Source: Pseudoxanthomonas sp. Root630 (GTDB lineage: Bacteria > Pseudomonadota > Gammaproteobacteria > Xanthomonadales > Xanthomonadaceae). Taken from it: a stretch of DNA of 64,000 bases. Shown here one piece after another: positions 15,338-24,508 of this stretch. How positions within the stretch are numbered: position 1 is the first letter of the stretch; the number at the start of each line of letters is the position of its first letter. The stretch lies in the NCBI RefSeq assembly GCF_001427585.1, contig NZ_LMGY01000017.1:107142-171141 (forward strand). Reading direction: 5' to 3'. The translations under genes were made by a program, and so were the position numbers. The notes beneath the pieces are model-generated. The model made no database searches and was not told where the DNA came from. It worked only from the letters and a program-made list of their open reading frames with translations.

Positions 15338-17022
15338 GCGCCGTCCTCTGCCGTGCTCAACCGGCCGTCGTGCACGCGCCACATCGTCGCCATGGCCGCC
15401 ATGGCGGCCGCGCTGTGCGTCGCCATCACGACGCAGCGCCCTTCGGCGAAGCGGACGATCGCCTGCAGCACAGCGGCTTCGGTGTCGGGGTCGAGAAAGG
15501 CGGTGGGCTCGTCGAGCAGCAGCAGGTCCGGTGAGCGAAGGAACACGCGCGCCAGTGCCACGCGCCTCGCTTCGCCTCCCGACAGCCCGAATCCACGCTC
15601 GCCGATCACGGTATCCAGTCCGTCCGGCAGCCGGTCGGCGAAGCGGAGCACCTGGGCGGCATCGGCGGCGGCGCGCAGTTCCTCGTCGCTCGCCTCGGGC
15701 CTGGCCATCCGCAGGTTGTCGCGCAGGCTGCCGGCGAACAGGAACGGCCGCTGTGGTGCGTAGCCGATGCGCAGGCCAGGCATGCGGACCAGCTCGCCCG
15801 CGGTCGACGGCACGAGGCCGGCCAGCACATCGAGCAGGGTGCTCTTGCCGCCACCGCTGGGACCGGCGAGCGCCACGCGCTGCCCGCGTCGCAAGGCGAT
15901 GTCGGCGTCGTGCAATGCATCGCGCGCTGCACCGGCGTGCCGCACCGCCACGCCGCGTGCGACGACCAGGGGTGTCGAAGCATCGTTGACGTGCGGGGTT
16001 CGCTCGGAAGGTGAGTGTTCCGGCGTGTCGAGCAGTGTGCCGAGCTCGTCCATGGCCGCGCGTGCGCCCGCGCGGTCGTGGTAGTGCGTGGCGAGCCGGC
16101 GCAGCGGCGCGTAGAACTCCGGCGCGAGCAGCAGGCAGAACACGCCCGCGCCCAGCGTGAGCGGCGCGGTACGCAGGTCGAGCATGCCGAGATAGCTCAG
16201 GCCCAGGTACAGCGCGATCATCGCCACGCTGAGCGAGGCGAAGAATTCCAGCGCCGCCGACGACAGGAAGGCGATGCGCAACACGCGCAGGCTGCGCACG
16301 CGCAGTTCCTCGGCGGCGGCGCGGATGCCTTGCAGCTCGGCATCGCCACGCCCGTAGATGCGGATCAACCCGAGTCCGCGCAGGCGGTCGGCGAAGTGGC
16401 CCCCCATCCGCGCCAGCGCCTGCAACTGGCGGCGACTGGCAGCTTCGGCGCCCCAGCCGACCAGCATCATGAACACCGGCACCAGCGGCATCGTCAGCAG
16501 CAAGACCAGTCCGACGGTGCGATCCACCGCGAACACGGCCAGCAGGATCGCCAGCGGAACACCGATGACTTCCGCCCGCACCAGTACGAAACCGCCGTAG
16601 TAGCCCTCGACCGCATCGACATGCGCGCCCAGGTGTTCGGCGAGCGCGCCGCTCTGCTGCATGCGCGCCCATGCCGGACCGCGTGCCACCACCGCGCGTG
16701 CCAGGCGTGCGCGCAAGGCGATACGGATGCGTTCCACCGCATGGTCGGCCCAGCGCCGGCCTGCCCAACCCAGCAGTGCACGCGCGACGAGCACGGCGAG
16801 CAACGCGACGAGCAGCGGTGCCTGTGCCGCCGCCGATGCGCCGTCGACGAAGACGCGCTGGATGCACGTCGCGATCAACGCCGCCTGCGGCACCAGCAGC
16901 ATGCCTGCCAGCACGGCGCAGGTGCTGGCGCCCCGCAAGGGCAACGCGGCGGCGTGGCCCAACGCCTTCAGGCGTGACGCGGCGGCCGGTGTCGGCGTCT
17001 GGCCGGTAGCGGTCTCGCTCAT
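15334..17022 (-). CDS. cydD: ABC exporter subunit CydD
   Basis: Partner of CydC in thiol export for cytochrome bd biogenesis, 562 aa. Membrane domain to about residue 330 with the CydD-type loop MLVGWGAEAASRRQLQALAR, then the ATPase: Walker A (LAGPSGGGKSTLLDV), signature LSGGEARR, Walker B LLLLDEPTAFLD. ATG 17022 gives MSETATGQ and overlaps the stop of the upstream tauE-like gene by 4 nt. The frame is open further upstream, but that part lies inside the tauE gene. Placement in the cbb3 assembly cluster ties the supply of both oxidases to one transcript. Confidence 0.93.
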   Translation of the reverse strand: MSETATGQTPTPAAASRLKALGHAAALPLRGASTCAVLAGMLLVPQAALIATCIQRVFVDGASAAAQAPLLVALLAVLVARALLGWAGRRWADHAVERIRIALRARLARAVVARGPAWARMQQSGALAEHLGAHVDAVEGYYGGFVLVRAEVIGVPLAILLAVFAVDRTVGLVLLLTMPLVPVFMMLVGWGAEAASRRQLQALARMGGHFADRLRGLGLIRIYGRGDAELQGIRAAAEELRVRSLRVLRIAFLSSAALEFFASLSVAMIALYLGLSYLGMLDLRTAPLTLGAGVFCLLLAPEFYAPLRRLATHYHDRAGARAAMDELGTLLDTPEHSPSERTPHVNDASTPLVVARGVAVRHAGAARDALHDADIALRRGQRVALAGPSGGGKSTLLDVLAGLVPSTAGELVRMPGLRIGYAPQRPFLFAGSLRDNLRMARPEASDEELRAAADAAQVLRFADRLPDGLDTVIGERGFGLSGGEARRVALARVFLRSPDLLLLDEPTAFLDPDTEAAVLQAIVRFAEGRCVVMATHSAAAMAAMATMWRVHDGRLSTAEDGA

Positions 17023-17744
17023 GCCGGCAGAGGCTGGCAACCCAGCGCGGCGAGGATGCCGTGCAACGCGGGATGCCGCATCAGCCAGGGCGATGCGACG
17101 GTCAGCACACCGGCAGCCAGCACGAAGCCGGCGGCCACGCGCCTGAACGCCGGTTGCTGCCAACGCCGGCTCAGGCGTGCGCCCGACCACGTCAGCGTCA
17201 CCATCATCGGTAACGTGCCCAGGCCGAAGGCCGCCATCGTCAGCGCGGCATCGCGCGCGTTCGCCTGCAGCCATGCCACCGTCAGCAGGCTGAGGCTCAA
17301 CCCGCACGGCAGCCAGCCCCACAGTGCGCCTGCGGCGAGGCGGCGCGGCAGCGTGTTGGCGGGCAGGACGCGTGCATGCAGTGGTCGCAACACCTGCCAG
17401 ATCTTCGCGCCGGGGCGCGCGAGGAAATCCAGTCGCCCGCGCTGGTCGAGCAGCCGCAGCGCCAGCACCACGAGTGCAAGGCCCACGCCGATGCGCATCG
17501 CCAGCACCGCGGTGTCATGACGGGCGAGCGCGAGCAGGCCGCCACCGAATGCGCCGACGAGCGCGCCGGCCAGCGCATAGCCGGCCACGCGACCCAGGTT
17601 CAGCTGCAACGCTTCGCGCCAACCCTGGCGGGACGACATTGCGGAGAAACCGGTGGCGATGCCGCCGCACATCACCGCACAGTGCGTGCTGCCCACCAGC
17701 CCCGCGAGCAGCGCGGCGAGTAGGACGGGAACATCAGGCCCCAT
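17019..17744 (-). CDS. TauE/SafE-like membrane protein of the cbb3 assembly cluster
   Basis: Membrane protein of 241 aa with six or so helices in the sulfite exporter TauE/SafE (DsbD-like) family. The start region GLVGSTHCAVMCGGI holds a CxxxC pair (HCAVMC) and WGWLPCGLS a third Cys; such Cys are kept in family members found next to ccoGHIS and could handle thiols or copper. Its role in cbb3 maturation is not established. ATG 17744 is preferred over GTG 17756 because GAAGG sits at the right distance. It overlaps ccoS by 11 nt and cydD by 4 nt, so all are co-translated. Confidence 0.82.
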   Translation of the reverse strand: MGPDVPVLLAALLAGLVGSTHCAVMCGGIATGFSAMSSRQGWREALQLNLGRVAGYALAGALVGAFGGGLLALARHDTAVLAMRIGVGLALVVLALRLLDQRGRLDFLARPGAKIWQVLRPLHARVLPANTLPRRLAAGALWGWLPCGLSLSLLTVAWLQANARDAALTMAAFGLGTLPMMVTLTWSGARLSRRWQQPAFRRVAAGFVLAAGVLTVASPWLMRHPALHGILAALGCQPLPA

Positions 17745-17928
17745 CGTCGCCTTCACGCGGGGCGGCGGCGGGTGGAGCGGTCGGGCGCGGCGGTGCGTCG
17801 TCGAGGATGTCGAGCGCCGGCGTATCCAGATCGTCGAACTGGCCCTTGCGCACGGCCCAGGCGAACGCGGCGATCGCCAGCCCGAGCAGGAGCAGGCTGA
17901 TCGGCAGCAGCATCAGCAGGATGTTCAT
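17734..17928 (-). CDS. ccoS: cbb3 oxidase maturation protein CcoS
   Basis: Small single-pass membrane protein (64 aa) needed for cofactor insertion into cbb3 oxidase. One hydrophobic helix (residues 3-22), then the CcoS signature FAWAVRKGQFDDLDTPA and an acidic/proline tail. It overlaps ccoI upstream and the tauE-like gene downstream, the standard ccoGHIS order. ATG 17928 gives MNILLMLLPI as in homologues. Confidence 0.92.
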   Translation of the reverse strand: MNILLMLLPISLLLLGLAIAAFAWAVRKGQFDDLDTPALDILDDAPPRPTAPPAAAPREGDDGA

Positions 17929-20300
17929 GCGGCGAGTCTCCGGTCGTCGCGCGCCAAGCGCAGCGCATTGACGGTCACGACCAACGAGGATACCGCCATG
18001 CCCAGCGCGGCGATCCACGGCGTGACCAGGCCGGCCGCCGCCAGCGGGACGGCGAGCAGGTTGTAGCCCGCCGACCAGGCCAGGTTCTGCTTCACCAGCT
18101 TGCGCGCCAGGCGCGCCACGCGCACCGCGTCGGCGATGCGCAGCAGCGAGGGGCCGGTGGCGACCAGGTCCGCCGCCTGTTGCGCGAGCGGCGCGCCTTC
18201 GCCCATCGCGATGGACACGTCCGCGCCGGCCAGTACCGGCGCGTCGTTGAGGCCGTCGCCGACCATCGCCACGATGCGGCCTTCCTGCTGCAACTGGCGC
18301 ACGCGCGCCAGCTTGTCCTCGGGCGACTGCCGCGCGAGCGGCGAGGCGATGCCGAGCGCATGCGCCAGGCGCTGCACCGCGGCGTCGCTGTCGCCGCTGG
18401 CCAGGTGCAATTGCAGCCCCTGCGCGCGGAGCGCATCGAGGGCGGCCGCCGCGTCCTCGCGGGGGCGCTCGTTCAAGGTGAAGCGCGCCACGCCGTATGT
18501 GCCGTCGCCCAACCAGAGTCCGCCATCATCCGCGCGGCCGGCGGCCCAGTCGGCCCGGCCGAAGCGCCAGTGGCGGCCATCCACGTCGCCTTCCACACCG
18601 CTTCCCGGATGCGCGACGACCGCCTGTGCCGACGCGCGGATATCGACGTCCGCGAACGCCGATGCGATCGGGTGGCCGCTGTCCTTCTCGAGTGCCGCGG
18701 CGATACGGGTCGCCGCGTCGGCATCCACGCCATTGAAGACGTCGACCGCCACGCGCGCCGGGCGGCCGTCGCTGAGCGTGCCGGTCTTGTCGAACACCAT
18801 GTCGGTGGCGCGCGCCAGCGTGTCGAGCGCTTCCGGCCTGGTCGCCAGCACGCCGCAGCGCGCCAGCGCGCCATGCGCCGCGGCCAGCACGGCCGGCACC
18901 GACAGCGACAGGGCGCACGGGCAGCTGATGACCAGCAGCGCCAGCGTGACTTCGAATGCGCGCTCGGGCTGGTACATCCGCCAGCCTGCGTAGACGCACA
19001 CGGCGAGCACCAGCAGGCTGACCACGAAATGGCGGCCGACACGGTCGGCCAGGCGCGCCATCGGCGGGCGATGGCCCTGCGCGCGATCCACCAGCTCGGC
19101 GAGCTGCGACAGGCGCGTGGCGGTGCCCGTGGCGGTGGCGCGCAGCCGCGCGGGGCGCTCGCGGCAGGTGGTGCCGGCGTACACGGTATCGCCGACACGC
19201 CGCCGCACCGGGCGCGATTCGCCGGTCAGCAGGGCTTCTTCGAAGTCCGCATCCTGGTCCAGCAGCACGCCGTCGGCCGGCACGCCGTCGCCGGCGGCCA
19301 CGCAGACCGTGTCGCCGATGCGCAACGCGGACGGCGGCACGGATTCGCGCGTGCCGTCCGCGCGTTCGCGGGTGGCGAAGACCGGTTGCGCGCGCGCCAG
19401 CGCATCGACCTGCGCGGTGGCCACGTTGCGCGCGCGTTGCTCCAGCATGCGCGCGGCCAGCAGCAGGAAGACGAACATCACCGCCGCGTCGTACCAGACG
19501 TGGGTGCCGCCGCGGATCGTTTCCGCGAGGCTGGCGAAATAGGCCAGCAGCGTGGAGCTGGCGATCAGCGTGTCCATGCCGAGGTGGCGGGCGCGCAGTT
19601 CGCGCGCCATGCCGGCGAGGAAGGGCCAGCCGCTGTAGAACACCACCGGCGTGCTGACCAGGAACGTCAGCCAGCGGAACAGGTCGCGCGTGGGCAGCGG
19701 CATCGTCGCGTTGACGTCCAGGTACAGCGCCTCGGCCAGCATCATCGCCTGCAGCGAACCCAGGCCGGCGACACCCAGGCGCAGCAGCCAGCGTCGGCGT
19801 TCGGACAGGCGGGCCTGTTCGCGCGCGTCGCCGGTGGCGAGGTAGGGCCGGTAGCCGAGCATCGCCAGGCGCTCCAACAGCGCGGACAGTTTCGTGCGCG
19901 CGGGATCCCAGCTGATGCGGATGCGCCCGGTGACGGCGTTCGCGGTGGTGTCGAGCACGCCGGTTTCGCGGGCGAGGGCGCGGTCGATCAGCCAGGCGCA
20001 GGCGGCGCAGCGCATGCCGTCGGTGAGCAGCACGATCTCGCGGCCGCCCTCGATCGCGCGGCTGTGTTCGTCGAGCAGCTCGGGGCGATCCCAACTGTCC
20101 AGATCGCTGCGCGTGGCCTGCACGCGATTGGCGGCGGCGCTGCGCAAGCGATAGTAGCTGCCGAGGTCGGCGTCTTCGATCCACGCGGCGGCGGCGGCGC
20201 AGCCGTCGCAACAGAACGCATGCCCGCCTTCGATCCGTGCCGTCGTGCCGTCGGCGACGGGTTCGCCACAGTGATGGCACCGCGCGACCGACATATCCAT
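17925..20300 (-). CDS. ccoI: copper-exporting P1B ATPase CcoI
   Basis: Delivers copper across the inner membrane for cbb3 oxidase assembly, 791 aa. The N-terminus has a Cys-rich metal-binding part (CHHCGEP, FCCDGCAAAA), then a heavy-metal-associated domain with GMRCAAC near residue 95. Eight membrane helices carry the CPC copper site (SCPCALS, about residue 458); the phosphorylation motif DKTGT follows near 500, with GHPIAS and GDGLNDAPVL later. The gene lies between ccoH (10 bp) and ccoS (4-nt overlap), which identifies it as CcoI rather than a copper-resistance CopA. Confidence 0.94.
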   Translation of the reverse strand: MDMSVARCHHCGEPVADGTTARIEGGHAFCCDGCAAAAAWIEDADLGSYYRLRSAAANRVQATRSDLDSWDRPELLDEHSRAIEGGREIVLLTDGMRCAACAWLIDRALARETGVLDTTANAVTGRIRISWDPARTKLSALLERLAMLGYRPYLATGDAREQARLSERRRWLLRLGVAGLGSLQAMMLAEALYLDVNATMPLPTRDLFRWLTFLVSTPVVFYSGWPFLAGMARELRARHLGMDTLIASSTLLAYFASLAETIRGGTHVWYDAAVMFVFLLLAARMLEQRARNVATAQVDALARAQPVFATRERADGTRESVPPSALRIGDTVCVAAGDGVPADGVLLDQDADFEEALLTGESRPVRRRVGDTVYAGTTCRERPARLRATATGTATRLSQLAELVDRAQGHRPPMARLADRVGRHFVVSLLVLAVCVYAGWRMYQPERAFEVTLALLVISCPCALSLSVPAVLAAAHGALARCGVLATRPEALDTLARATDMVFDKTGTLSDGRPARVAVDVFNGVDADAATRIAAALEKDSGHPIASAFADVDIRASAQAVVAHPGSGVEGDVDGRHWRFGRADWAAGRADDGGLWLGDGTYGVARFTLNERPREDAAAALDALRAQGLQLHLASGDSDAAVQRLAHALGIASPLARQSPEDKLARVRQLQQEGRIVAMVGDGLNDAPVLAGADVSIAMGEGAPLAQQAADLVATGPSLLRIADAVRVARLARKLVKQNLAWSAGYNLLAVPLAAAGLVTPWIAALGMAVSSLVVTVNALRLARDDRRLAA

Positions 20301-20310
20301 GCGCGGGCGC

Positions 20311-20832
20311 TCAACCGCCCCCGTGCGACGGCGCCAGGCGGACGGCCTGCGTGTCCTTCTGCAATCGGCCGCGGATGCGCCAGCTGCCGTCCAGCGGCGA
20401 GAGCTGCACGTTCCAGTCGTGCGCGGTGTCGACCTCGGCCGGCGCGCGCCAGCCGGCGGTGTCGCGGGCCAGCGGCAGGCTCATGTCCTGCGCCGCTTCG
20501 GTCGGGTGGGCCAGCGTCAGCACCAGCGGCGAGGTGCCGGCGAAATCGCCCGTCACCGTGGTCAGTTCCACGTGGTCGCCACGCACCTGCACGATCGCGC
20601 TCAGCTTGCGCCGCGCCGCATTGTCGTCCGGGCCGAGGTCGGTGGTCTGGATCTGCGAGACGCGCTGCACGTCGTCGATGACGGGGTCGGCGCCACCGGC
20701 GCGCACGGCGGTCACCACCAGCCAGATGCCGGCAACGACGGAGGCCAAGGGCAAGCCCCAGACCAGCCACACCATGGGTTCTTTCCAGAAGGGGCGGCCG
20801 GCGCCGGCGGGTGAGGAGGGTTGCGTCGTCAT
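20311..20832 (-). CDS. ccoH: cbb3 assembly protein CcoH (FixH family)
   Basis: Membrane-anchored assembly factor for cbb3 oxidase, 173 aa. A cytoplasmic lead (FWKEPMVWLVWGLPLA) runs into one membrane helix, then a periplasmic beta domain of FixH type (VTGDFAGTSPLVLTLAHPTEAAQD, a motif of about 24 residues near position 95). ATG 20832 overlaps the ccoG stop by 4 nt. The order ccoG-ccoH-ccoI-ccoS is as in other Proteobacteria. Confidence 0.88.
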   Translation of the reverse strand: MTTQPSSPAGAGRPFWKEPMVWLVWGLPLASVVAGIWLVVTAVRAGGADPVIDDVQRVSQIQTTDLGPDDNAARRKLSAIVQVRGDHVELTTVTGDFAGTSPLVLTLAHPTEAAQDMSLPLARDTAGWRAPAEVDTAHDWNVQLSPLDGSWRIRGRLQKDTQAVRLAPSHGGG

Positions 20833-22448
20833 TGGATGGGTCCGAAGTAGCTGCTTTCCACGGTCTTTTCGGTGCCGGTGTCGAGGTCGCGCACGGTGAA
20901 CGTCACCGGATGGCGGCCCCGCACGTCGTTCGTCGCGGTCGCGGTGACGGCCAGCGACAGTACCTCTTCCGGTGCGGCCTTCACGGTGAGGTCGCCATCG
21001 CGCAGGGCGATGCCGGCGGTGCCGGACGCCAGCGTCACCCGGTAGGCATGCGCCTGCTGGTCCTTGTTCACCAGTTTGAGGGTGTAGCTGTTTTCGACGT
21101 GGCCGCCCGACACTTCGCGATACAGCGCGTTGCGGTCGCGCAGGACTTCCGCGATCAGCACGTCGCGATTGAATACGCCCCAGCCCCACGCCATCACCAG
21201 CGCCAGCAGGATGGCGCCATAGACGAAGATGCGCGGCCGCAGCACCTTCGACGGCTTGCCGTCGATGGCGTTCTGGGTGGTGTAGCGGATCAGTCCGTGC
21301 GGATAGCCCATTTTGTCCATCACGTCATCGCAGGCGTCGATGCACGCGCCGCACGCGATGCATTCGTACTGCAGGCCGTTGCGGATATCGATGCCGGTGG
21401 GGCACACCTGCACGCAGATCGTGCAGTCGATGCAGTCGCCCAACTGCTCGGGGACGAACTTGGGCAGCGGCTCGATCACCGCGCCGGCGCCGGCGAAGGT
21501 GATGGTGCCGTGCGCACCGAGGCGCTGGTCGGCAAGGCTGGGATGCGCGGCGGCGCGCATCACGTAGTCGTAGGCGGTCGTGTTCTCCAGCAGGCCGCGG
21601 GCGCGTTCCAGCACGCTGCCCAGGCCGCGCTTGCGCGGGCCGCGCGGTTCGCCGCGCATCGGGTCGTAGGCGATGATCAGGGTGTTGCGGTCGAACATCG
21701 CCGCCTGGAAGCGCGCGTACGGGCACATGTACTTGCAGACCTGCTCGCGCAGGAAGCCGGCGAACCCCCACGTGGCCAGCGCGTAGAAGAACACCCAGAA
21801 GGTTTCCCAGCCGCCCCAGGCGAACGGCCACAGGCGCGCGCCCAGATCGGTGATGGGCGTGAAGAAACCGACGAAGGTGAAACCCGTCCACAGCGCGAAC
21901 ACGGCCCACAACACATGCTTGCCACCCTTGCGCAGCAGCTTGTTCGCGCTCCAAGGCGCCGCATCCAGCTTCATGCGCGCGCTGCGGTCGCCTTCGGTCC
22001 AGCGCTCCATCCACAGGAACACTTCGGTCCACACCGTCTGCGGGCAGGCGTAGCCGCACCACAGGCGGCCGGCGAGCGCGGTGAAGAAGAACAGGGCCAT
22101 CGCCGCGATGATCAGCAGCACGGCCAGCAGCAGGAAATCCTGCGGCCAGAACACCAGGCCGAAGACGTAGAACTTGCGCGCGGGCAGGTCGAACAGCACC
22201 GCCTGGCGGTCGTCCCACTTCAACCACGGGAACACGTAGTACATGCCCAGCAGCCACCAGACGGCCGCCACGCGCAGGCGGTTGAGCGTGCCCGCCACGT
22301 CGCGCGGATACACCTTGCGTTCGCTGACGTAGAACGAGTTGCCCTGTGCGTCGACCACATCCAGGGGGATGCGGCGCTTGCTGTCGGGAGCAGGGGAGGG
22401 AGGCGAGGCTGGCGTGGACATGGCAGTGTCTGTCTTGGCTGGCATCAT
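20829..22448 (-). CDS. ccoG: cbb3 assembly cupric reductase CcoG
   Basis: Membrane iron-sulfur protein that reduces Cu(II) to Cu(I) for CcoI, 539 aa from this start. Helices in the first 230 residues hold WCGYACPQTVW and CKYMCPYARF. Two ferredoxin clusters follow (CIDCTICVQVCP and CIACGACIDACDD), then a helix and a periplasmic beta domain. Between GEPRGPRKRG and the first ferredoxin cluster there are about 60 extra residues compared with short CcoG proteins, an insertion I believe is common in Xanthomonadaceae. The start is uncertain: ATG 22448 has no ribosome site, and a promoter-like arrangement with a GCGAC-N5-GTCGC box suggests ATG 22421 (MSTPASPP) as an alternative. Confidence 0.92.
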   Translation of the reverse strand: MMPAKTDTAMSTPASPPSPAPDSKRRIPLDVVDAQGNSFYVSERKVYPRDVAGTLNRLRVAAVWWLLGMYYVFPWLKWDDRQAVLFDLPARKFYVFGLVFWPQDFLLLAVLLIIAAMALFFFTALAGRLWCGYACPQTVWTEVFLWMERWTEGDRSARMKLDAAPWSANKLLRKGGKHVLWAVFALWTGFTFVGFFTPITDLGARLWPFAWGGWETFWVFFYALATWGFAGFLREQVCKYMCPYARFQAAMFDRNTLIIAYDPMRGEPRGPRKRGLGSVLERARGLLENTTAYDYVMRAAAHPSLADQRLGAHGTITFAGAGAVIEPLPKFVPEQLGDCIDCTICVQVCPTGIDIRNGLQYECIACGACIDACDDVMDKMGYPHGLIRYTTQNAIDGKPSKVLRPRIFVYGAILLALVMAWGWGVFNRDVLIAEVLRDRNALYREVSGGHVENSYTLKLVNKDQQAHAYRVTLASGTAGIALRDGDLTVKAAPEEVLSLAVTATATNDVRGRHPVTFTVRDLDTGTEKTVESSYFGPIQ

Positions 22449-22475
22449 GCTCGCGCCGCGCGGGCGCGCGAGGGA

Positions 22476-22490
22476 GCGACGGTTTGTCGC
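22476..22490 (-). promoter_or_regulatory. RegA/PrrA/RoxR-type box upstream of ccoG
   Basis: GCGAC-GGTTT-GTCGC matches GCGNC-N5-GNCGC. It lies in the 55-bp gap before ccoG. A -10-like CATGAT (22449-22444, minus strand) is 26 bp downstream, nearly the spacing seen at fnr and cydA, pointing to an internal promoter for ccoGHIS-tauE-cydDC. Confidence 0.5.
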
Positions 22491-22503
22491 AGGCGGCGCT
22501 TGC

Positions 22504-22800
22504 TCAGTCGGGCGGCAGCGCGCGGTTGAAGCGGCTCGCGGGGCGCAGCAGGATCCAGGTGAACAGGCTGCTGGCCGCGGTGGCCAGCCAGAACATGAAG
22601 AAACCCAGCGTGTAGCCGAGTTCGCGGCTGATCGCCAGGTCGGGGAAGGTCATGTCGCGCAGCGTCAGCGGATCGACGAAGGCGAAGAACACCATCGTCG
22701 CCACGCCGGCGGCGAAGAAGCTGGGCCAGAGCACCGCCCCGACGCGCTGCGCGAGCGGCCGGGGCGGGTGGTCGAGACGGGGCTCGGTGAAATCGGTCAT
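22504..22800 (-). CDS. small membrane protein of the cbb3 operon
   Basis: 98 aa, function unknown. Short polar N-terminus (MTDFTEPRLDHPPRPLAQRV), then two hydrophobic helices (VLWPSFFAAGVATMVFFAFV around residues 24-43 and LGYTLGFFMFWLATAASSLF around 62-81) separated by a loop TLRDMTFPD, and a short tail. ATG 22800 overlaps the ccoP stop by 4 nt, so it is translated with ccoNOQP. Its place between ccoP and ccoG suggests a role in the oxidase complex or its assembly, but no family was recognised. Confidence 0.82.
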   Translation of the reverse strand: MTDFTEPRLDHPPRPLAQRVGAVLWPSFFAAGVATMVFFAFVDPLTLRDMTFPDLAISRELGYTLGFFMFWLATAASSLFTWILLRPASRFNRALPPD

Positions 22801-23732
22801 TTCGCGCCGGCTGCCGCCTGACCCTCCTTGTGCGAGAGCGACCAGACATACGAGGCCACGAGGCGCGCGCGGGTTTCGCCCAGCAGTTCGCGGTGGGCGG
22901 GCATCACGCCATGGCGACCCTTGGTGATGGTGGTGCGCATGCTTTCCTTGCTGTTCCCGTACAGCCAGTAGTCGTCGGTCAGGTCGGGGGCGCCCAGTTC
23001 CTGGTTGCCCTTGCCGTCCACGCCGTGGCAGGCCACGCAGAGGCCATCGTACAGCGGCTTGCCCTGGGCGGCCATGAAGTTGTTCTTCATGCCTTCCTGC
23101 GGGTTGCCGAGCACGTTGACGTAGGCGACGACGTAGTCGACCGCGTTCTCGCCGCCCATGTTGGTCAGCGCAGTGCCCCATTCCGGCATCACGCCCTCGC
23201 GACCGTCCAGCACCGTCTGCAGCACCAGGTCCGGCGTGCCGCCCCAATGCCAGATGTTGTCGCTGAGGTTGGGGTAGCCGATGGCGCCCTGGCCCGTGGA
23301 GCCGTGGCAGGTGGCGCAGGTGTTGTTGAAGATGGACTGCCCCAGCGCCAGCGCCTTCGGATCCTGGGCGAGCTGGTCGATCGACTGCCCGGCGAAGGGC
23401 GCGAAGGTCGCCTCCAGCTTCTTGTCCTGCACCGCCTTCACCTGGTCGTGTTCGCCGGTGGACGACCACTTGGCGTAGCCGGGAATGATGCCCAGGCCGC
23501 CGTACCACGCGATGTAGCCGATGCTGAAGACGATGGTGATGTAGAAGAGGTTGATCCACCACTTCGGCAGCGGCTTGTTGTACTCGGTCAGGTCGCCATC
23601 CCACACATGCGACGTGTCTTCCGGTGCCGGGTCGCCGGGACGACGACGTCCGGTCCACCACAGCAGCCATACGCAGCCCAGGATGTTCAGTACGACCAGC
23701 GCGACGATGAACCAGATCCAGCCTGCGCTCAT
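22797..23732 (-). CDS. ccoP: cbb3 oxidase dihaem cytochrome c subunit CcoP
   Basis: Membrane-anchored cytochrome that passes electrons to CcoN, 311 aa. Two N-terminal helices flank the CcoP signature WDGDLTEYNKPLPKWW, then two class I cytochrome c domains with haem sites CATCH (near 140) and CVACH (near 233). Axial Met candidates are in GVMPEWG and GVMPAHR. ATG 23732 overlaps the ccoQ stop. An Ala-rich tail ends the protein. Confidence 0.95.
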   Translation of the reverse strand: MSAGWIWFIVALVVLNILGCVWLLWWTGRRRPGDPAPEDTSHVWDGDLTEYNKPLPKWWINLFYITIVFSIGYIAWYGGLGIIPGYAKWSSTGEHDQVKAVQDKKLEATFAPFAGQSIDQLAQDPKALALGQSIFNNTCATCHGSTGQGAIGYPNLSDNIWHWGGTPDLVLQTVLDGREGVMPEWGTALTNMGGENAVDYVVAYVNVLGNPQEGMKNNFMAAQGKPLYDGLCVACHGVDGKGNQELGAPDLTDDYWLYGNSKESMRTTITKGRHGVMPAHRELLGETRARLVASYVWSLSHKEGQAAAGAK

Positions 23733-23869
23733 GGGTTGTTCTCCCCTTCCTCACCCAGCGGCATGCGCGCCGCATTCTCGAAATCCGCCTTGCGGCGCGG
23801 GCTCCACGCCCACACCCAGCCGGCGATGAAGAGCACGATCAGTGCCCCCGTGACGATCCCCGATACCAT
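23729..23869 (-). CDS. ccoQ: cbb3 oxidase small subunit CcoQ
   Basis: 46-aa single-helix protein, too short for routine calling but clear by context. MVSGIVTGALIVLFIAGWVW forms the helix, followed by AWSPRRKADFENAARMPL, the typical CcoQ cytoplasmic tail (WS..R...F..AA..P). It starts 3 bp after the ccoO stop and its own stop overlaps the ccoP ATG. CcoQ stabilises CcoP in the complex. Confidence 0.92.
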   Translation of the reverse strand: MVSGIVTGALIVLFIAGWVWAWSPRRKADFENAARMPLGEEGENNP

Positions 23870-23872
23870 GGC

Positions 23873-24496
23873 TCAGCCTCCCCTCGGCGCGGCCTTGCCC
23901 AGCCCTTGCAGGTAGGCGACCACGGCGTCCAGTTCTGTCTTGCCTTCCACGTCGGTGGCGGCGTTGTTGATTTCCTCGTCCGTGTACGGGTCGCCGATGC
24001 GTTGCAGCGTCTTCATGCGCTGGGCGACCTCGGCGCCGTCGACCTTGGCGTTTTCCAGCCAGGGGAAGGACGGCATGTTCGATTCCGGCACCACGTCGCG
24101 CGGGTTCAGCAGGTGCACGCGGTGCCAGTCGTCGGAGTAGCGCCCGCCCACGCGGGCCAGGTCCGGTCCGGTGCGCTTGCTGCCCCACTGGAACGGGCGG
24201 TCGTAGACCGATTCGCCGGCCAGCGAGTAGTGGCCGTAGCGCTCGGACTCGAAGCGCAGCGTGCGGACCATCTGCGAGTGGCAGTTGTAGCACCCCTCGC
24301 GGATGTACACGTCGCGGCCGGCCAGTTGCAGCGCCGGGTAGGGCTTCACGCCTTCCAGCGGCTTGATGGCCTCGGCCTGGAACATCAGCGGGACGATTTC
24401 GGCCAGGCCGCCGAAGGACACCGCTACCGCGATCAGCACCGCCATCAGGCCGACGTTCTTCTCGACTTTCTCGTGTGGGTTCTCGTTCTTGCTCAT
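23873..24496 (-). CDS. ccoO: cbb3 oxidase monohaem cytochrome c subunit CcoO
   Basis: Membrane-anchored monohaem cytochrome c, 207 aa. One N-terminal helix ([20 protein letters not shown]), then the haem site [10 protein letters not shown] near residue 69 and conserved [17 protein letters not shown]. The Met ligand is in [10 protein letters not shown]. It lies 12 bp after ccoN and 3 bp before ccoQ. Confidence 0.95.
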   Translation of the reverse strand: MSKNENPHEKVEKNVGLMAVLIAVAVSFGGLAEIVPLMFQAEAIKPLEGVKPYPALQLAGRDVYIREGCYNCHSQMVRTLRFESERYGHYSLAGESVYDRPFQWGSKRTGPDLARVGGRYSDDWHRVHLLNPRDVVPESNMPSFPWLENAKVDGAEVAQRMKTLQRIGDPYTDEEINNAATDVEGKTELDAVVAYLQGLGKAAPRGG

Positions 24497-24508
24497 GTCG
24501 TCAGTTCC

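Noticed and set aside
15338..16867. Upstream extension of the cydC frame giving a protein over 1000 aa
   Set aside because: The extension is antisense-like Arg-rich shadow of cydD. The TTG overlapping the cydD stop gives the family length.
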